Positions 19,283-31,573 of a stretch of 64,000 nucleotides of DNA are shown in pieces. Under the pieces are notes generated by a model. It was not told the origin of the DNA and made no database searches. It saw only the letters and a list, made by a program, of their open reading frames with translations. The position numbers and the translations under genes were made by a program. This stretch comes from Gammaproteobacteria bacterium (GTDB lineage: Bacteria; Pseudomonadota; Gammaproteobacteria; Burkholderiales; Gallionellaceae): positions 157,832 to 221,831 of the forward strand of contig JAHIZO010000008.1 in assembly GCA_018814405.1 (NCBI GenBank). Direction: 5' to 3'. Numbering within the stretch: position 1 is the first letter of the stretch; every line of letters begins with the position of its first letter.

Positions 19283-20730
19283 AACTGCTAGTCACACTAA
19301 TTACCGCTTTGATCGTTTCCCTCAATGTCGGGGCCGCATCGCTGCCGAATACCGTTACTCAAGAATTAAAGAAGGCAGGCATTCCCATATCTGCCGTCTC
19401 CATCGAGATTCGCGAGGTTGGACGCCACAACGTCCTGCTCAGCCTGAACGCCCAGCGCCCCATGAATCCGGCTTCCAACATGAAGCTGCTGACCACCTAT
19501 GTCGGGCTCGACCTGCTCGGCCCGGCCTATACGTGGAAGACCGAGGCTTATATCGATGGCGAACTGAAAGACGGTGCGCTGGAAGGCGACCTGATCCTGA
19601 AAGGCTATGGCGACCCGAAATTCACCATCGAGCGATTCTGGCTGTGGCTCTCCGATCTGCGTGCGCGCGGATTGCGCGATATCAAGGGAGACTTGGTGCT
19701 AGACCGTAGCTATTACGACTTGCCACACCACGACCCCGCAGAGTTCGACAACGACCCACTGCGCGCCTACAACGTCGGACCGGATGCATTGCTGCTGAAC
19801 TTCAACACGCTGCGCCTGCGCTATCTGCCGAATGGCCAGAATCTGAAGGTTGTGAGTCAGCCGCCCATCTCCGGCTTCACACTGGAGAATCAGCTCGAAC
19901 CTGCCAACGGCAAGTTCAATTGTCGCAACTGGGATGATCGTTTCTCGGTACAGCCCGGCGGCGACAGCGTCGTGCTGCAGGGCGACTATCCCATCGAGTG
20001 TGGCGAACGCGAACAGAGCCTGTCCATCATGCCGCACACCCGCTATGTGGAAGCGGTGTTCCGCGCCATCTGGCAGGAGCTGGGTGGCACTCTGAACGGC
20101 GTACAGCGTGAAGCAGCAGTCACGCCTAGTGCGCAATTGTTCTCCACCCACCGTTCCGAACCGTTGAGCTCAGTCATTCGCGATATCAACAAGTACAGCA
20201 ACAATGTCATGGCGCGCCAGTTGTTCCTGACACTGGGCGAGACATTGCCGCTGGAGAACGAACCCGGTGACATGCCGGCCGTATTCTCCGGCAGCGAGAC
20301 CAGCCGTCGCATGAGCATCGAACGCAGCATCTTCGCCATGCAGAACTGGTTGACCCGCGAAGGCATGGAGTTCAAAGAATTGGTACTGGAAAACGGCGCC
20401 GGCCTGTCTCGTATCGAGCGCATCAGCGCTGCACATTTGGCACAGTTGCTAGAACATGCCGCCGCCAATCCATTAAGTGCCGAGCTGCAATCTTCACTAC
20501 CCATCCTTGGCGTCGATGGTTCTATTCAAGACCGTCTCAGCGGCACCTCTGTCGCCAGCCACGCCCATCTCAAGACCGGCACCCTGGAAGGTGTCAAAGC
20601 ACTCTCCGGCTACGTTCACTCGATGCGCAACAAAGATTGGGTGGTGGTGTTCATGATCAACCATCCGAATGCTAAATATGGGCAGGATGCGCAGGATGCG
20701 CTGATCGAGTGGCTCGCAACGCGCCACTGA
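19279..20730 (+). CDS. dacB: D-alanyl-D-alanine carboxypeptidase/endopeptidase (PBP4, DacB)
   Basis: A periplasmic serine peptidase that trims and opens peptidoglycan cross-links. A 483-aa protein with signal peptide (to about VGAA), the SxxK motif at Ser66-Lys69 (ASNMK), SNN near residue 300 (KYSNNVMARQ) and KTG near 430 (HLKTGTLEG). The domain inserted between SxxK and SxN is typical of class C PBPs. Translationally coupled to bioA. Confidence 0.95.
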   Translation: MKLLVTLITALIVSLNVGAASLPNTVTQELKKAGIPISAVSIEIREVGRHNVLLSLNAQRPMNPASNMKLLTTYVGLDLLGPAYTWKTEAYIDGELKDGALEGDLILKGYGDPKFTIERFWLWLSDLRARGLRDIKGDLVLDRSYYDLPHHDPAEFDNDPLRAYNVGPDALLLNFNTLRLRYLPNGQNLKVVSQPPISGFTLENQLEPANGKFNCRNWDDRFSVQPGGDSVVLQGDYPIECGEREQSLSIMPHTRYVEAVFRAIWQELGGTLNGVQREAAVTPSAQLFSTHRSEPLSSVIRDINKYSNNVMARQLFLTLGETLPLENEPGDMPAVFSGSETSRRMSIERSIFAMQNWLTREGMEFKELVLENGAGLSRIERISAAHLAQLLEHAAANPLSAELQSSLPILGVDGSIQDRLSGTSVASHAHLKTGTLEGVKALSGYVHSMRNKDWVVVFMINHPNAKYGQDAQDALIEWLATRH

Positions 20731-20759
20731 ATCAAATCGAGCAAATACTTCACGACACA

Positions 20760-20795
20760 AAAAATATATAGGCCTTTTTGAAAAATATATAGGCC
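20760..20795. repeat. 21-bp-spaced direct repeat upstream of an outer-membrane gene
   Basis: AAAAATATATAGGCC occurs twice exactly (20760-20774 and 20781-20795), two helical turns apart, about 90 bases before the start of the porin-like gene. Spacing on one DNA face suggests a regulator site or a curved upstream promoter element. Confidence 0.6.
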
Positions 20796-20883
20796 ATCGT
20801 ATTGGTTTACAAAACCACAATTGCAACGTGACAATATGCCCGCGAAATATTGTTCGCGAAACTTAACTGTAGAAGGAAATAAC

Positions 20884-21423
20884 GTGAAGAAAAACATCCT
20901 AGCTCTGGCCATTTTGGCTTCATTCGCCACTCCTGCAATGGCAGATAACGCTGGCACGTACTACGTTGCTGGCGATTACGGCACAACGTCATGGACCAAT
21001 AATAGCCTTTTTGCCACACCAGGCAACCTGACGATTGCAGGCGGCTACAATTTCACCTCTCAGCTGTCTGCTGAAGTGGGTTACACCATGTTTGGTGATT
21101 CGACGCTCACAATCGGTGCGAATAGCGCCACCGTAAAAACCTCTTCATTCTATGCTGCAGCGGTCGGCACCTTTCCGATCACCGATCAATTCAGCATATT
21201 CGGCAAACTGGGTATCACCAGCAACAAGCTTGATGTATCGAGCAACTACGGGTATAGCGCAAGCGCCTCCAATTCGGGAATGATGTATGGCGTAGGCGCG
21301 TCCTATAGCCTGTCTGAGCAAACCAGCTTGCGCGCTCAATACATCAGCTTCGGTGACTATGAAAGCGCAACATCCCCCTTGAAGGCCAGCATCGCCAGTT
21401 TCGGTATGGCATACACGTTCTAA
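20884..21423 (+). CDS. Small outer-membrane beta-barrel protein
   Basis: A 179-aa protein with signal peptide (VKKNILALAILASFATPAMA) followed by eight-strand-barrel-like alternation (YYVAGDYGTTSW, LSAEVGYTMFG, YGVGASYSLSEQTSLRAQYISFGDY) and a C-terminal Phe (FGMAYTF), as in OmpA/OmpW/opacity-type barrels. The GTG at 20884 was chosen: GAAGGAAAT lies upstream and the signal peptide begins there. A strong terminator follows, so it is monocistronic. Confidence 0.8.
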   Translation: MKKNILALAILASFATPAMADNAGTYYVAGDYGTTSWTNNSLFATPGNLTIAGGYNFTSQLSAEVGYTMFGDSTLTIGANSATVKTSSFYAAAVGTFPITDQFSIFGKLGITSNKLDVSSNYGYSASASNSGMMYGVGASYSLSEQTSLRAQYISFGDYESATSPLKASIASFGMAYTF

Positions 21424-21440
21424 ATTTGCGTTTCATAGAA

Positions 21441-21465
21441 AAGCCGGGTTAGCCCGGCTTTTTTT
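21441..21465 (+). terminator. Rho-independent terminator
   Basis: An 8-bp perfect stem (AAGCCGGG/CCCGGCTT, loop TTAG) followed by a T run, 18 bases after the stop of the barrel gene. Confidence 0.9.
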
Positions 21466-21518
21466 ACAGCATGCAAGATTCCGCGGCCAATGAAAATTAC
21501 CCCCAGATACCAAAAACC

Positions 21519-22316
21519 ATGAAGAGAATTTCAGCTCCACATATCACCGTCGTGATACTGGCTGTTGCAACAACCTGCCACGCGGAGCCGCTGCCAACAA
21601 AAACAGATAAGCAGATTGGTCTCTCGCTCTCCTCATACCGGTATCAGGAGCCAGGCCTGATGTCTCTGAGTGGAATCAAGACCGGACTAAATCTACGCAT
21701 AACCAAAGCCTATCCCGCACGCCACACTTTCTTGCGCGGAGAATTACGTTATGCCGGCGGCACTGTGGATTACACCAGCAATGGCACGGGCAGCAGCAGC
21801 GGAGAACCGGACTGGTATATCGAAGGACGCGCACTGGTAGGCAATGATTGGCTGCTTAAATCCGCAACTCTCTCTAGCTATGTCGGGCTTGGCTACCGCT
21901 TCCTGATGAACGATGGCCGCGGCATCACCAGCACCGGCGCTGGCGGGTATCGACGCCAGAGCACCTACATCTACCTTCCTGCCGGTTTCATCTATCGCAC
22001 TGCTTTAAGTAGAGGAAACGAAATGACCGGCTTGATCGAATACGATCATCTTCTGTCAGGGAATCAGTTCACAAAGCTCTCGGACACCGGCCTTGGCTAC
22101 AGTGATATCGACAGCAAGCAGTCGGATGGCTATGGCGTGAAGTTACGACTGTCCTATGTGACCCCGCTCTGGTCGGCCGGCCCTTACCTGCATTACTGGA
22201 ACATCGCGGATTCAGCCATCAACCCCATCTACCGGAATGGCGTGTTGACTGGTTATGGATTAGAGCCACACAACACAACAACAGAAGTCGGCATAGAGTT
22301 CAGCCGGCCATTCTGA
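21519..22316 (+). CDS. Outer-membrane beta-barrel protein, unassigned
   Basis: A 265-aa protein with signal peptide (MKRISAPHITVVILAVATTCHA), alternating aromatic/polar strands (RHTFLRGELRYAGGTVDY, SSYVGLGYRFLMND, YGVKLRLSYVTPLWSAGPYLHYW) and a terminal Phe (IEFSRPF) typical of barrels inserted by BamA. The start was moved to ATG 21519 so the signal peptide is N-terminal. The ribosome site is weak. I do not recognise a family. Confidence 0.7.
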   Translation: MKRISAPHITVVILAVATTCHAEPLPTKTDKQIGLSLSSYRYQEPGLMSLSGIKTGLNLRITKAYPARHTFLRGELRYAGGTVDYTSNGTGSSSGEPDWYIEGRALVGNDWLLKSATLSSYVGLGYRFLMNDGRGITSTGAGGYRRQSTYIYLPAGFIYRTALSRGNEMTGLIEYDHLLSGNQFTKLSDTGLGYSDIDSKQSDGYGVKLRLSYVTPLWSAGPYLHYWNIADSAINPIYRNGVLTGYGLEPHNTTTEVGIEFSRPF

Positions 22317-22320
22317 GCGA

Positions 22321-23784
22321 TCACAAACCCAGATCACCCCACATCGCATCGACCTTCGCTTTCACCGCGTCATCCATCACGATAGGCGTACCCCATTCGC
22401 GTTGCGTCTCACCGGGGAACTTGTTGGTGGCATCCAGCCCCATCTTGCCGCCCAAGCCCGAAACAGGCGAAGCGAAATCGAGATAGTCGATAGGCGTATT
22501 CTCCACCAGCAAAGTATCTCGCACCGGATCCATGCGCGTGGTGATCGCCCACATGACTTCTTTCCAGTCGCGCACATCGATATCGTCGTCCACCACGATG
22601 ATGAATTTGGTGTACATGAACTGGCGCAGAAAACTCCAGATGCCGAACATCACGCGCTTGGCATGCCCGGCATACTGTTTTTTGATGCTCACCACCGCCA
22701 TGCGGTAGCTGCAGCCTTCCGGCGGCAGGTAGAAATCCTCTATCTCGGGGAATTGTTTTTGCAGCAGCGGCACGAACACTTCGTTCAGTGCCACACCCAA
22801 CATGGCCGGCTCGTCGGGCGGCTTGCCGGTGTAGGTGGAGTGATAGATCGGGTCGCGACGCATGGTGATGCGCTCGACGGTGAACACGGGAAACTTGTCC
22901 TGCTCGTTGTAGTAACCGGTGTGGTCGCCGTACGGCCCTTCCAGCGCGATCTCGTCCGGATGAATCACGCCTTCTAGCACGATCTCGGCGGAAGCGGGTA
23001 CTTGCAGATCATTGCCGATGCACTTCACCAGCTCCGTCTTGCTGCCGCGCAGCAATCCGGCGAACTGATATTCGGACAACGAGTCCGGCACAGGCGTCAC
23101 CGCACCGAGGATGGTCGCGGGGTCGGCACCGATCACAACGGAAACTGGATACGGCTGCCCCGGATTCTTTTGGCAATGGTCGCGGAAATCCAGTGCGCCG
23201 CCGCGATGGGTTAGCCAGCGCATGATCACCTTGTTCTGCCCCAGCACCTGCTGGCGATAGATACCGAGATTCTGTCGCGTCTTGTTCGGCCCGCGCGTCA
23301 CCACCAAGCCCCAGGTGATCAGCGGCGCGACATCACCCGGCCAGCAATGTTGGATCGGCAATTTTGACAGATCAACGTCTGCACCTTCCCATACCACTTC
23401 CTGACACGGTGCAGACGACAGCACCTTGGGTGACATGGTCATCACTTGTTTGAGGATCGGCCATTTATCCCAAGCGTCTTTCAGACCTTTGGGCGGCTCG
23501 GGTTCTTTAAGGTAAGCGAGCAACTTACCTACTTCGCGCAAGGCACCGATGTCTTCCTCGCCCATACCCAGCGCCACGCGACGCGGGGTGCCGAACAGAT
23601 TGGCCAGCACCGGCATGTTGTGGCCGGTCACGTTCTCGAACAGCAGCGCCGGTCCCTGTGCGCGCAACACGCGGTCGCAGATCTCGGTCATCTCCAGATG
23701 TGTGGAGACCGGTGCAGTGACGCGTTTGAGTTCGCCGATGCTTTCCAGTTGTGCGATGAAATCGCGCAGGTCTTTATATTCCAT
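22321..23784 (-). CDS. ubiD: 4-hydroxy-3-polyprenylbenzoate decarboxylase UbiD
   Basis: A prenylated-FMN-dependent decarboxylase of ubiquinone synthesis. A 487-aa protein, full family length, starting [22 protein letters not shown]. It contains the UbiD core ([19 protein letters not shown] for cofactor binding, [49 protein letters not shown]). The ATG overlaps the stop of the upstream acyltransferase (TGATG), so the two are coupled. Confidence 0.97.
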   Translation of the reverse strand: MEYKDLRDFIAQLESIGELKRVTAPVSTHLEMTEICDRVLRAQGPALLFENVTGHNMPVLANLFGTPRRVALGMGEEDIGALREVGKLLAYLKEPEPPKGLKDAWDKWPILKQVMTMSPKVLSSAPCQEVVWEGADVDLSKLPIQHCWPGDVAPLITWGLVVTRGPNKTRQNLGIYRQQVLGQNKVIMRWLTHRGGALDFRDHCQKNPGQPYPVSVVIGADPATILGAVTPVPDSLSEYQFAGLLRGSKTELVKCIGNDLQVPASAEIVLEGVIHPDEIALEGPYGDHTGYYNEQDKFPVFTVERITMRRDPIYHSTYTGKPPDEPAMLGVALNEVFVPLLQKQFPEIEDFYLPPEGCSYRMAVVSIKKQYAGHAKRVMFGIWSFLRQFMYTKFIIVVDDDIDVRDWKEVMWAITTRMDPVRDTLLVENTPIDYLDFASPVSGLGGKMGLDATNKFPGETQREWGTPIVMDDAVKAKVDAMWGDLGL

Positions 23785-24656
23785 CAGTAGAACCTTTCCT
23801 CGCCCTCGGGGCGCGTCTTGAACCGCTTGTGCAACCAGAAATACTGCTCCGGCATCTCCAGCACGCGTTGCTCGATGAACTCGTTCATGCGGCGCGTATC
23901 GGCGATGTCGTCGCCACTTGGAAAGCCCTCCCATGCCGGATAGAAGGTCAAAATATACCCGCCGCCCCCCGGCAATACGCGCGTGATGCTGGGTACCACC
24001 TTGGCACCAGTCATCTGCGCGATGCGCGACAACGAGGTCATGGTCGCTGCGGGTACGCCGAAGAAAGGAATGAATGCACCGTCCTTTACGCCTTGATCCT
24101 GATCAGGCGGATAAATGAAAGGCATATTACTGCGCATGCCTTTCAAAATGGGGCGCAAGCCTTGTTGTCGCGAATATAAGTGTTGATTGCGGAAGCGTGC
24201 GCGCTTCTGCAACAGCAACTCGGTCAGATACTGACTCTTCTGGTTGGCATACATGCATACTGTATCCACCTGCTGCGCCACCCACTGCCCGCCCGCATCC
24301 ATGCCCACGAAATGCGGTGTGAGCAAAATCATCGGCTCACCCTTCACGGCTTCAAAATGTTCTACACCGTCCACACGGATCAGCGAATTGATGCGTGCAG
24401 GACTCGACCACCACAAGATGCAACGTTCCACCAGCCCCCGGAAGAACATCTTGAAGTGGGCACGCAGCAGTTGTTTGCGCGCCATCTCGCTCATTTCCGG
24501 AAAACACAATTTAAGATTGATATCGCCCACCCTGCGCCGCTCTCCGGCCAACAGATAGATCATCGTGCCCAGTGCATTGCCGATGGCAACGATCAAGCGG
24601 AAAGGTAGAAAATGAATCAACCACAGGATGAATACGCCCAGCCTTGCCAACATCAA
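23784..24656 (-). CDS. LpxL/HtrB-family lysophospholipid (lipid A) acyltransferase, first in pair
   Basis: A 290-aa membrane-associated acyltransferase with an N-terminal hydrophobic helix, the catalytic HxxxxD as HFVGMD (in [13 protein letters not shown]) and the C-terminal block [17 protein letters not shown]. The family adds secondary acyl chains to Kdo2-lipid IVA at the inner membrane. It overlaps the second acyltransferase by 4 bases and ubiD by 1. Confidence 0.88.
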   Translation of the reverse strand: MMLARLGVFILWLIHFLPFRLIVAIGNALGTMIYLLAGERRRVGDINLKLCFPEMSEMARKQLLRAHFKMFFRGLVERCILWWSSPARINSLIRVDGVEHFEAVKGEPMILLTPHFVGMDAGGQWVAQQVDTVCMYANQKSQYLTELLLQKRARFRNQHLYSRQQGLRPILKGMRSNMPFIYPPDQDQGVKDGAFIPFFGVPAATMTSLSRIAQMTGAKVVPSITRVLPGGGGYILTFYPAWEGFPSGDDIADTRRMNEFIEQRVLEMPEQYFWLHKRFKTRPEGEERFY

Positions 24657-25516
24657 TGCTCCCCTGCCGTCGGTGGTGGATTCGCACCACGCGGCACTTT
24701 GTAACGGTTATAGCTCCACAGGTATTGTTCGGGATGCTGGCGGATCAGCGTTTCCAGCGCGGCATTCAGCTGCACTGGTACAGAGCTATCTGACTCGAAT
24801 TCAATGGGAGAGAAATGCAGCGCATAGCCTTCACCGCGAGGTAGCCGCTCCCCCAGACACATCACCACCGCCGCACCGCTGGCTTCAACCAGCCGCCCCA
24901 ACAAAGTCATGGTGTAAGCCGGCCGCCCGAAGAAAGGGGCCCATTCGCCCTCGCCGTTACCCGGTGCTTGGTCGGGCAATACGCCGATGACCTCTCCTCG
25001 CTTGAGCGCCTTGAGTAACAGCCGCACCCCGCCCAGATCGGTCGACGCCAGCTTCATGTGCCCGCGTTCGCGCCCCTGGTGCATCAGCTTGTCAAGTGAA
25101 GGGTAGCGCGGCGGACGATACATGCAGGTCATTGGAAACTTTTCAGAGACATAGAGTCCGACTACTTCGAAGCAGCCTATATGCGGCGTCAGCATAATCA
25201 CGCCTCTACCTTCTGCTCGGGCGTTTTCAAAATGCTCCCAGCCATGGCATGCCACCACACTATCGACCACCTGCCGCAGAGGGCGACGCCAAACCCAAGG
25301 CAACTCCAGCACGCCCCTGCCGGCCTCTCTGATATTGGCACGTAACAACGCCTCGTACTCAGACTCGGTGTGGGTCACACCAGAAAGTTGCAGGTTTTCC
25401 CGCAATCTAGCGGCATAGCGTCTGGATGACCAATAGATCAGCCAACCAAACACCCCTCCCAACCGATATAGCATTGGCAGTGACAAACGTGAAAGGATTC
25501 CAAACAGCAAGGTCAT
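24653..25516 (-). CDS. LpxL/HtrB-family acyltransferase, second paralogue
   Basis: A 287-aa paralogue of the gene it precedes, with N-terminal hydrophobic segment and the active site HxxxxE (HIGCFE) instead of HxxxxD. The C-terminus is EQYLWSYNRYKVPRG. Two different late acyltransferases are usual for hexa-acylated lipid A. It is the first gene of the acyltransferase-acyltransferase-ubiD unit and lies divergent from metK. Confidence 0.88.
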   Translation of the reverse strand: MTLLFGILSRLSLPMLYRLGGVFGWLIYWSSRRYAARLRENLQLSGVTHTESEYEALLRANIREAGRGVLELPWVWRRPLRQVVDSVVACHGWEHFENARAEGRGVIMLTPHIGCFEVVGLYVSEKFPMTCMYRPPRYPSLDKLMHQGRERGHMKLASTDLGGVRLLLKALKRGEVIGVLPDQAPGNGEGEWAPFFGRPAYTMTLLGRLVEASGAAVVMCLGERLPRGEGYALHFSPIEFESDSSVPVQLNAALETLIRQHPEQYLWSYNRYKVPRGANPPPTAGEH

Positions 25517-25533
25517 TCAAGAAAACCCATAAA

Positions 25534-25559
25534 TTGACGGGGAAAGGATTTGATATACT
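25534..25559 (+). promoter_or_regulatory. Possible metK promoter
   Basis: TTGACG at 25534-25539 and TATACT at 25554-25559 lie 40 bases before the metK start, but the 14-base spacer is short for sigma-70. A weaker -35 may be the real one. Confidence 0.35.
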
Positions 25560-25598
25560 GCGCGCCCATTTAACTATTGAAGAAGTGATCGGAGAGCC

Positions 25599-26762
<1,164 letters not shown>

Positions 26763-26778
26763 TTCGCATCATCCATCC

Positions 26779-26860
26779 CGCCGAGGGGCGCTGCAGCAGT
26801 CACCGCATGGTGAACCTGTCAGGCTCGGCGAGGAAGGCTCAACATGTAGCAACGGCGCCC
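26779..26860 (+). ncRNA. SAH riboswitch
   Basis: The leader of ahcY contains the conserved SAH-riboswitch core: CGAGGGGCGCTGCAGC, GTCAGGCTCGG and AACGGCGCCC, in that order and spacing. This class binds S-adenosylhomocysteine and raises expression of the hydrolase. A hairpin CATTCATT/AATGAATG (26860-26884) abutting the GGAG ribosome site is a likely expression platform. Confidence 0.93.
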
Positions 26861-26893
26861 ATTCATTAACTCACTAAATGAATGGAGTGCTTT

Positions 26894-28315
<1,422 letters not shown>

Positions 28316-28339
28316 TTAGCGTGTTGCAGGTATGATGGC

Positions 28340-28366
28340 GAGGGGCGAACATCAGGTTCGCCCCTC
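28340..28366 (+). terminator. Hairpin after ahcY
   Basis: A perfect 11-bp GC-rich stem (GAGGGGCGAAC with its complement, loop ATCAG) 24 bases after the ahcY stop. The T tract behind it is poor (TTAACTT), so it may only attenuate transcription into the next genes. Confidence 0.55.
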
Positions 28367-28386
28367 TTAACTTGTAATATGAAAAT

Positions 28387-28776
28387 ATGTTGCTACGACT
28401 GTTACTGCTCTGGAGCTTGAATTCGTTGGCATTGATCGCCGTGGCGAGCTTCGTGCCCGGCATCCATGTGGACGGTTTCTTGGCCGCCTTCGTGGCTGCA
28501 TTGGTGCTCGGCTTGGTGAACACAATGATCAGACCTATCTTTCTGGTGCTGACATTACCGGTCACCATACTTTCGTTGGGACTGTTCATTCTGGTCATCA
28601 ACGGCCTGATGTTCTGGTTCGCGGGCTCCATCCTGCGCGGTTTCGTCGTCGACAGTTTCGGACACGCCGTGCTGGGTGCCGTGCTGTTCAGTATATTTTC
28701 ATGGGCGCTGTCCGCAGCTGCCGCACAACTATTGGTGAGGAAACATGGGAAATCCGACAACCCCGATCAGCTTTGA
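28387..28776 (+). CDS. Phage-holin family IV-type (YvlD-like) membrane protein
   Basis: A 129-aa protein with four predicted membrane helices (LLLLWSLNSLALIAVASFV; FLAAFVAALVLGLVNTMI; LVLTLPVTILSLGLFILVINGLMFWF; AVLGAVLFSIFSWALSAAAAQLLV). It carries the conserved NTMIRPIFLVLTLPVTILSLGLF block of the 4-TMS holin/YvlD family, whose chromosomal members have no proven lytic role. It overlaps metF by 32 bases. Confidence 0.8.
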   Translation: MLLRLLLLWSLNSLALIAVASFVPGIHVDGFLAAFVAALVLGLVNTMIRPIFLVLTLPVTILSLGLFILVINGLMFWFAGSILRGFVVDSFGHAVLGAVLFSIFSWALSAAAAQLLVRKHGKSDNPDQL

Positions 28777-29587
28777 ATTCTTTCCGCCGCAAACACCGGA
28801 AGGTGCCGCCAAACTGACTGCTGCCCGTCAAAAACTGGCAGCGTTCAGCCCCGAGTTTTTCTCCGTCACTTTCGGCGCGGGCGGCTCCACACAAGACCGC
28901 ACGCTGGACATCATCAAACAGATCCATGCCGAAGGGCACAGTGCAGCCCCGCACCTGTCCTGCGTGGGCAGCACGCGCGATAACATCCGCGGCTTGCTGA
29001 ATACCTATAAAGACATGGGCATCAAGCGCATCGTCGCATTGCGCGGCGACCTGCCGTCCGGCATGGCCAGCATCGGTGAATTCCAGTACGCCAACGAACT
29101 GGTGAGCTTCATCCGGGCGCAGACCGGCGAGCACTTCCACATCGAAGTGGCCGCCTATCCCGAGTTCCATCCGCAGGCCAAGTCGGCGCGTGATGACATG
29201 CTCAACTACAAACGCAAGATCAACGCGGGCGCGAATTCGGCCATCACCCAATATTTCTACAATGCCGACGCCTACTTCCGTTTCGTCGATGAGACACGCA
29301 AGCTGGGTGTCGAAGCGCCCATCGTGCCCGGCATCATGCCCATCGTGCGTTACTCGCAACTGGCACGCTTCTCCGAGATGTGCGGTGCAGAGATCCCGCG
29401 CTGGATGCGCAAGACCATGGAAGGCTACGGTGACGATGTAGAGTCGGTGCAGAACTTCGGACTCGAAATCGTGACTAAGCTGTGCGAAAAACTTATCGCA
29501 GGCGGTGTACCCGCGCTGCATTTCTACACATTGAATCAGGCCAAGGCCTCTATCGATATCCTGCAAAATCTGGGCTATCGCGCGTAA
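28745..29587 (+). CDS. metF: 5,10-methylenetetrahydrofolate reductase
   Basis: An FAD-dependent reductase supplying 5-methyl-THF for homocysteine remethylation. A 280-aa protein with FEFFPPQT, FGAGGSTQDRT, RGDLP, QYFYNADAYFRFVD, VPGIMPI and the C-terminal HFYTLN. GAGGAAAC precedes the ATG at 28745, inside the end of the holin-like gene. With metK and ahcY it completes the methyl cycle. Confidence 0.98.
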   Translation: MGNPTTPISFEFFPPQTPEGAAKLTAARQKLAAFSPEFFSVTFGAGGSTQDRTLDIIKQIHAEGHSAAPHLSCVGSTRDNIRGLLNTYKDMGIKRIVALRGDLPSGMASIGEFQYANELVSFIRAQTGEHFHIEVAAYPEFHPQAKSARDDMLNYKRKINAGANSAITQYFYNADAYFRFVDETRKLGVEAPIVPGIMPIVRYSQLARFSEMCGAEIPRWMRKTMEGYGDDVESVQNFGLEIVTKLCEKLIAGGVPALHFYTLNQAKASIDILQNLGYRA

Positions 29588-29606
29588 CCGAAAGCAAGTT
29601 GAAACC

Positions 29607-30944
29607 ATGAATAGACCCGAACTCCTGTTGCCCGCCGCCTCGCTGGAAAAGATGCGCACCGCCTACGCCTACGGGGCGGATGCGGTGTACGCCGGCCAGC
29701 CGCGTTACTCACTGCGCGTGCGCAACAACGAGTTCATGATGGAACAACTTTCGCAGGGCATCGAGGAAGCACACGCACTGGGCAAGCAGTTCTACGTTGC
29801 CAGCAATCTGATGCCGCACAACGCCAAGCTGAAGACCTACATGGCGGATATGGAGCCCATCATCAAGATGCAGCCGGATGCGCTGATCATGGCCGATCCC
29901 GGCCTGATCGCCATGGTGCGCGAAAAATGGCCGGAGCAGGTCGTCCACCTTTCCGTGCAAGCCAACACCGTCAACTACGCGGCGGTGAAGTTCTGGAAAT
30001 CCATCGGCCTGTCACGCGTCATCTTGTCACGCGAACTGTCCTTGGATGAGATCGAAGAGATCCGTCAAGAATGTCCCGATATGGAGCTGGAAGTGTTCGT
30101 ACACGGCGCACTGTGCATCGCCTACTCCGGCCGCTGCCTGCTGTCCGGCTACTTCAACCACCGTGATGCCAACCAGGGCACATGCACCAACTCCTGTCGC
30201 TGGGACTACAAGGTGGAGAACGCCGCCGAAGACGGCACGGGGCACATCCAGAAGATCGACTTCGATTTCGACAAAGCACTGGGCGAAAGCGCGCTGTCCG
30301 ATTGCGGCTCCCAACCGCGCCATCCGCTGGCGGACCGCGTGTATATGATCTCGCGGCCGGATCATCCGGAAGAACTGATGCCGGTACTGGAAGACGAGCA
30401 CGGCACTTACATCATGAACTCCAAAGACCTGCGAGCGGTCGAGCACGTCGAGAAACTGGTGAAGATCGGCATCGACTCATTGAAAGTGGAAGGCCGCACC
30501 AAGTCCATCTACTACGTGGCGCGCACCGCGCAGGTGTATCGCCAGGCTATCGACGATGCGATGAAGAACCGTCCGTTCGATCTGAAACTGCTGGGCGCGT
30601 TGGACGCACTGGCCAGCCGCGGCTATACCGACGGCTTCTACGAGCGCCACCACACGCACGAGCAACAGAACTACATGCGCGGCCACTCCGAGAGCTTCCG
30701 CCAGCAATATGTCGGCGATATCGTGGCCTGCGCGGACGGCATGGCCGAGATCGCCGTGAAGAACAAGTTCTCCGTCGGAGACAAACTGGAGATCATCCAT
30801 CCTTCCGGCAACAGCATCGTAGAACTGAGCGAGATGAAGAGCCTCAAAGGGGAAACACTCTCCGTCGCACCTGGCAGCGGTCATCATGTACGCATCCCGA
30901 TGCAGGGCGACCTATCCAACGGCATGATCGCGCGCTTTATTTGA
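29607..30944 (+). CDS. trhP: U32 family peptidase-like tRNA hydroxylation protein TrhP (YegQ)
   Basis: A 445-aa protein of the U32 family. It starts PELLLPAASLEKMRTAYAYGADAVYAG and has the U32 signature ELEVFVHGALCIAYSGRCLLSGYFNHRDANQGTCTNSCRWDY with clustered cysteines, then a C-terminal beta-barrel domain (VGDKLEIIHP). E. coli TrhP supports prephenate-dependent 5-hydroxyuridine formation at tRNA position 34. It follows metF by 19 bases. Confidence 0.93.
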   Translation: MNRPELLLPAASLEKMRTAYAYGADAVYAGQPRYSLRVRNNEFMMEQLSQGIEEAHALGKQFYVASNLMPHNAKLKTYMADMEPIIKMQPDALIMADPGLIAMVREKWPEQVVHLSVQANTVNYAAVKFWKSIGLSRVILSRELSLDEIEEIRQECPDMELEVFVHGALCIAYSGRCLLSGYFNHRDANQGTCTNSCRWDYKVENAAEDGTGHIQKIDFDFDKALGESALSDCGSQPRHPLADRVYMISRPDHPEELMPVLEDEHGTYIMNSKDLRAVEHVEKLVKIGIDSLKVEGRTKSIYYVARTAQVYRQAIDDAMKNRPFDLKLLGALDALASRGYTDGFYERHHTHEQQNYMRGHSESFRQQYVGDIVACADGMAEIAVKNKFSVGDKLEIIHPSGNSIVELSEMKSLKGETLSVAPGSGHHVRIPMQGDLSNGMIARFI

Positions 30945-31012
30945 TCCCCACTCGAACTACGCGTGATTTTGCCTGTCCACGACATCGCCCCTAACAACCA
31001 ATCTGGAGAAGC

Positions 31013-31564
31013 ATGATGAACTGGCATAACACCCCCTTCCGCTATGGTTCACTTTCCATCGGCCTGCACTGGCTGATGTTGCTGCTGTTCGTCGCCGTTT
31101 ACGGCAGCATCGAACTGCGTGAGCTGTTCGAGAAAGGCAGCGACCCGCGCGAGATGCTGAAGAGCTGGCACTTCATGCTGGGTATTACGGTATTCATTCT
31201 GGTGTGGCTGCGCATCGCCGCACGCTTGGGTGGCCCCGCACCGGCCGTCGTCCCCGAACCCGAGAAGATCCAGCAACTCGCCGCCAAACTGTTGCATCTG
31301 GCGCTGTATGTGCTGATGATCGCCATGCCGATCAGCGGCTATCTGTTGCTCAGTGCCGCCGGCAAACCCATCCCCTTCTTCGGACTGGAACTGCCCGCAT
31401 TGATCGACACCAACAAGGAACTGGCCAAGCAGATCAAGGAAGTACATGAATTCGTCGGCAGCGCCGGTTACTTCCTGATCGGCGCGCATTTCGTGGCTGC
31501 GCTCTATCACCATTTCATCGTGCGCGACAACACCCTGACGCGCATGCTGCCGGAAAAGAAATGA
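31013..31564 (+). CDS. Cytochrome b561
   Basis: A 183-aa di-haem b membrane protein of the YceJ/CybB type, with four helices and His ligands in IGLHWLMLLLF, SWHFMLGI, LLHLALYVL and IGAHFVAALYHHFIVRDNTL. The family takes electrons between quinone and superoxide or periplasmic partners. GGAGAAGC sets the ATG at 31013. Confidence 0.9.
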   Translation: MMNWHNTPFRYGSLSIGLHWLMLLLFVAVYGSIELRELFEKGSDPREMLKSWHFMLGITVFILVWLRIAARLGGPAPAVVPEPEKIQQLAAKLLHLALYVLMIAMPISGYLLLSAAGKPIPFFGLELPALIDTNKELAKQIKEVHEFVGSAGYFLIGAHFVAALYHHFIVRDNTLTRMLPEKK

Positions 31565-31573
31565 ATCCGCTGC

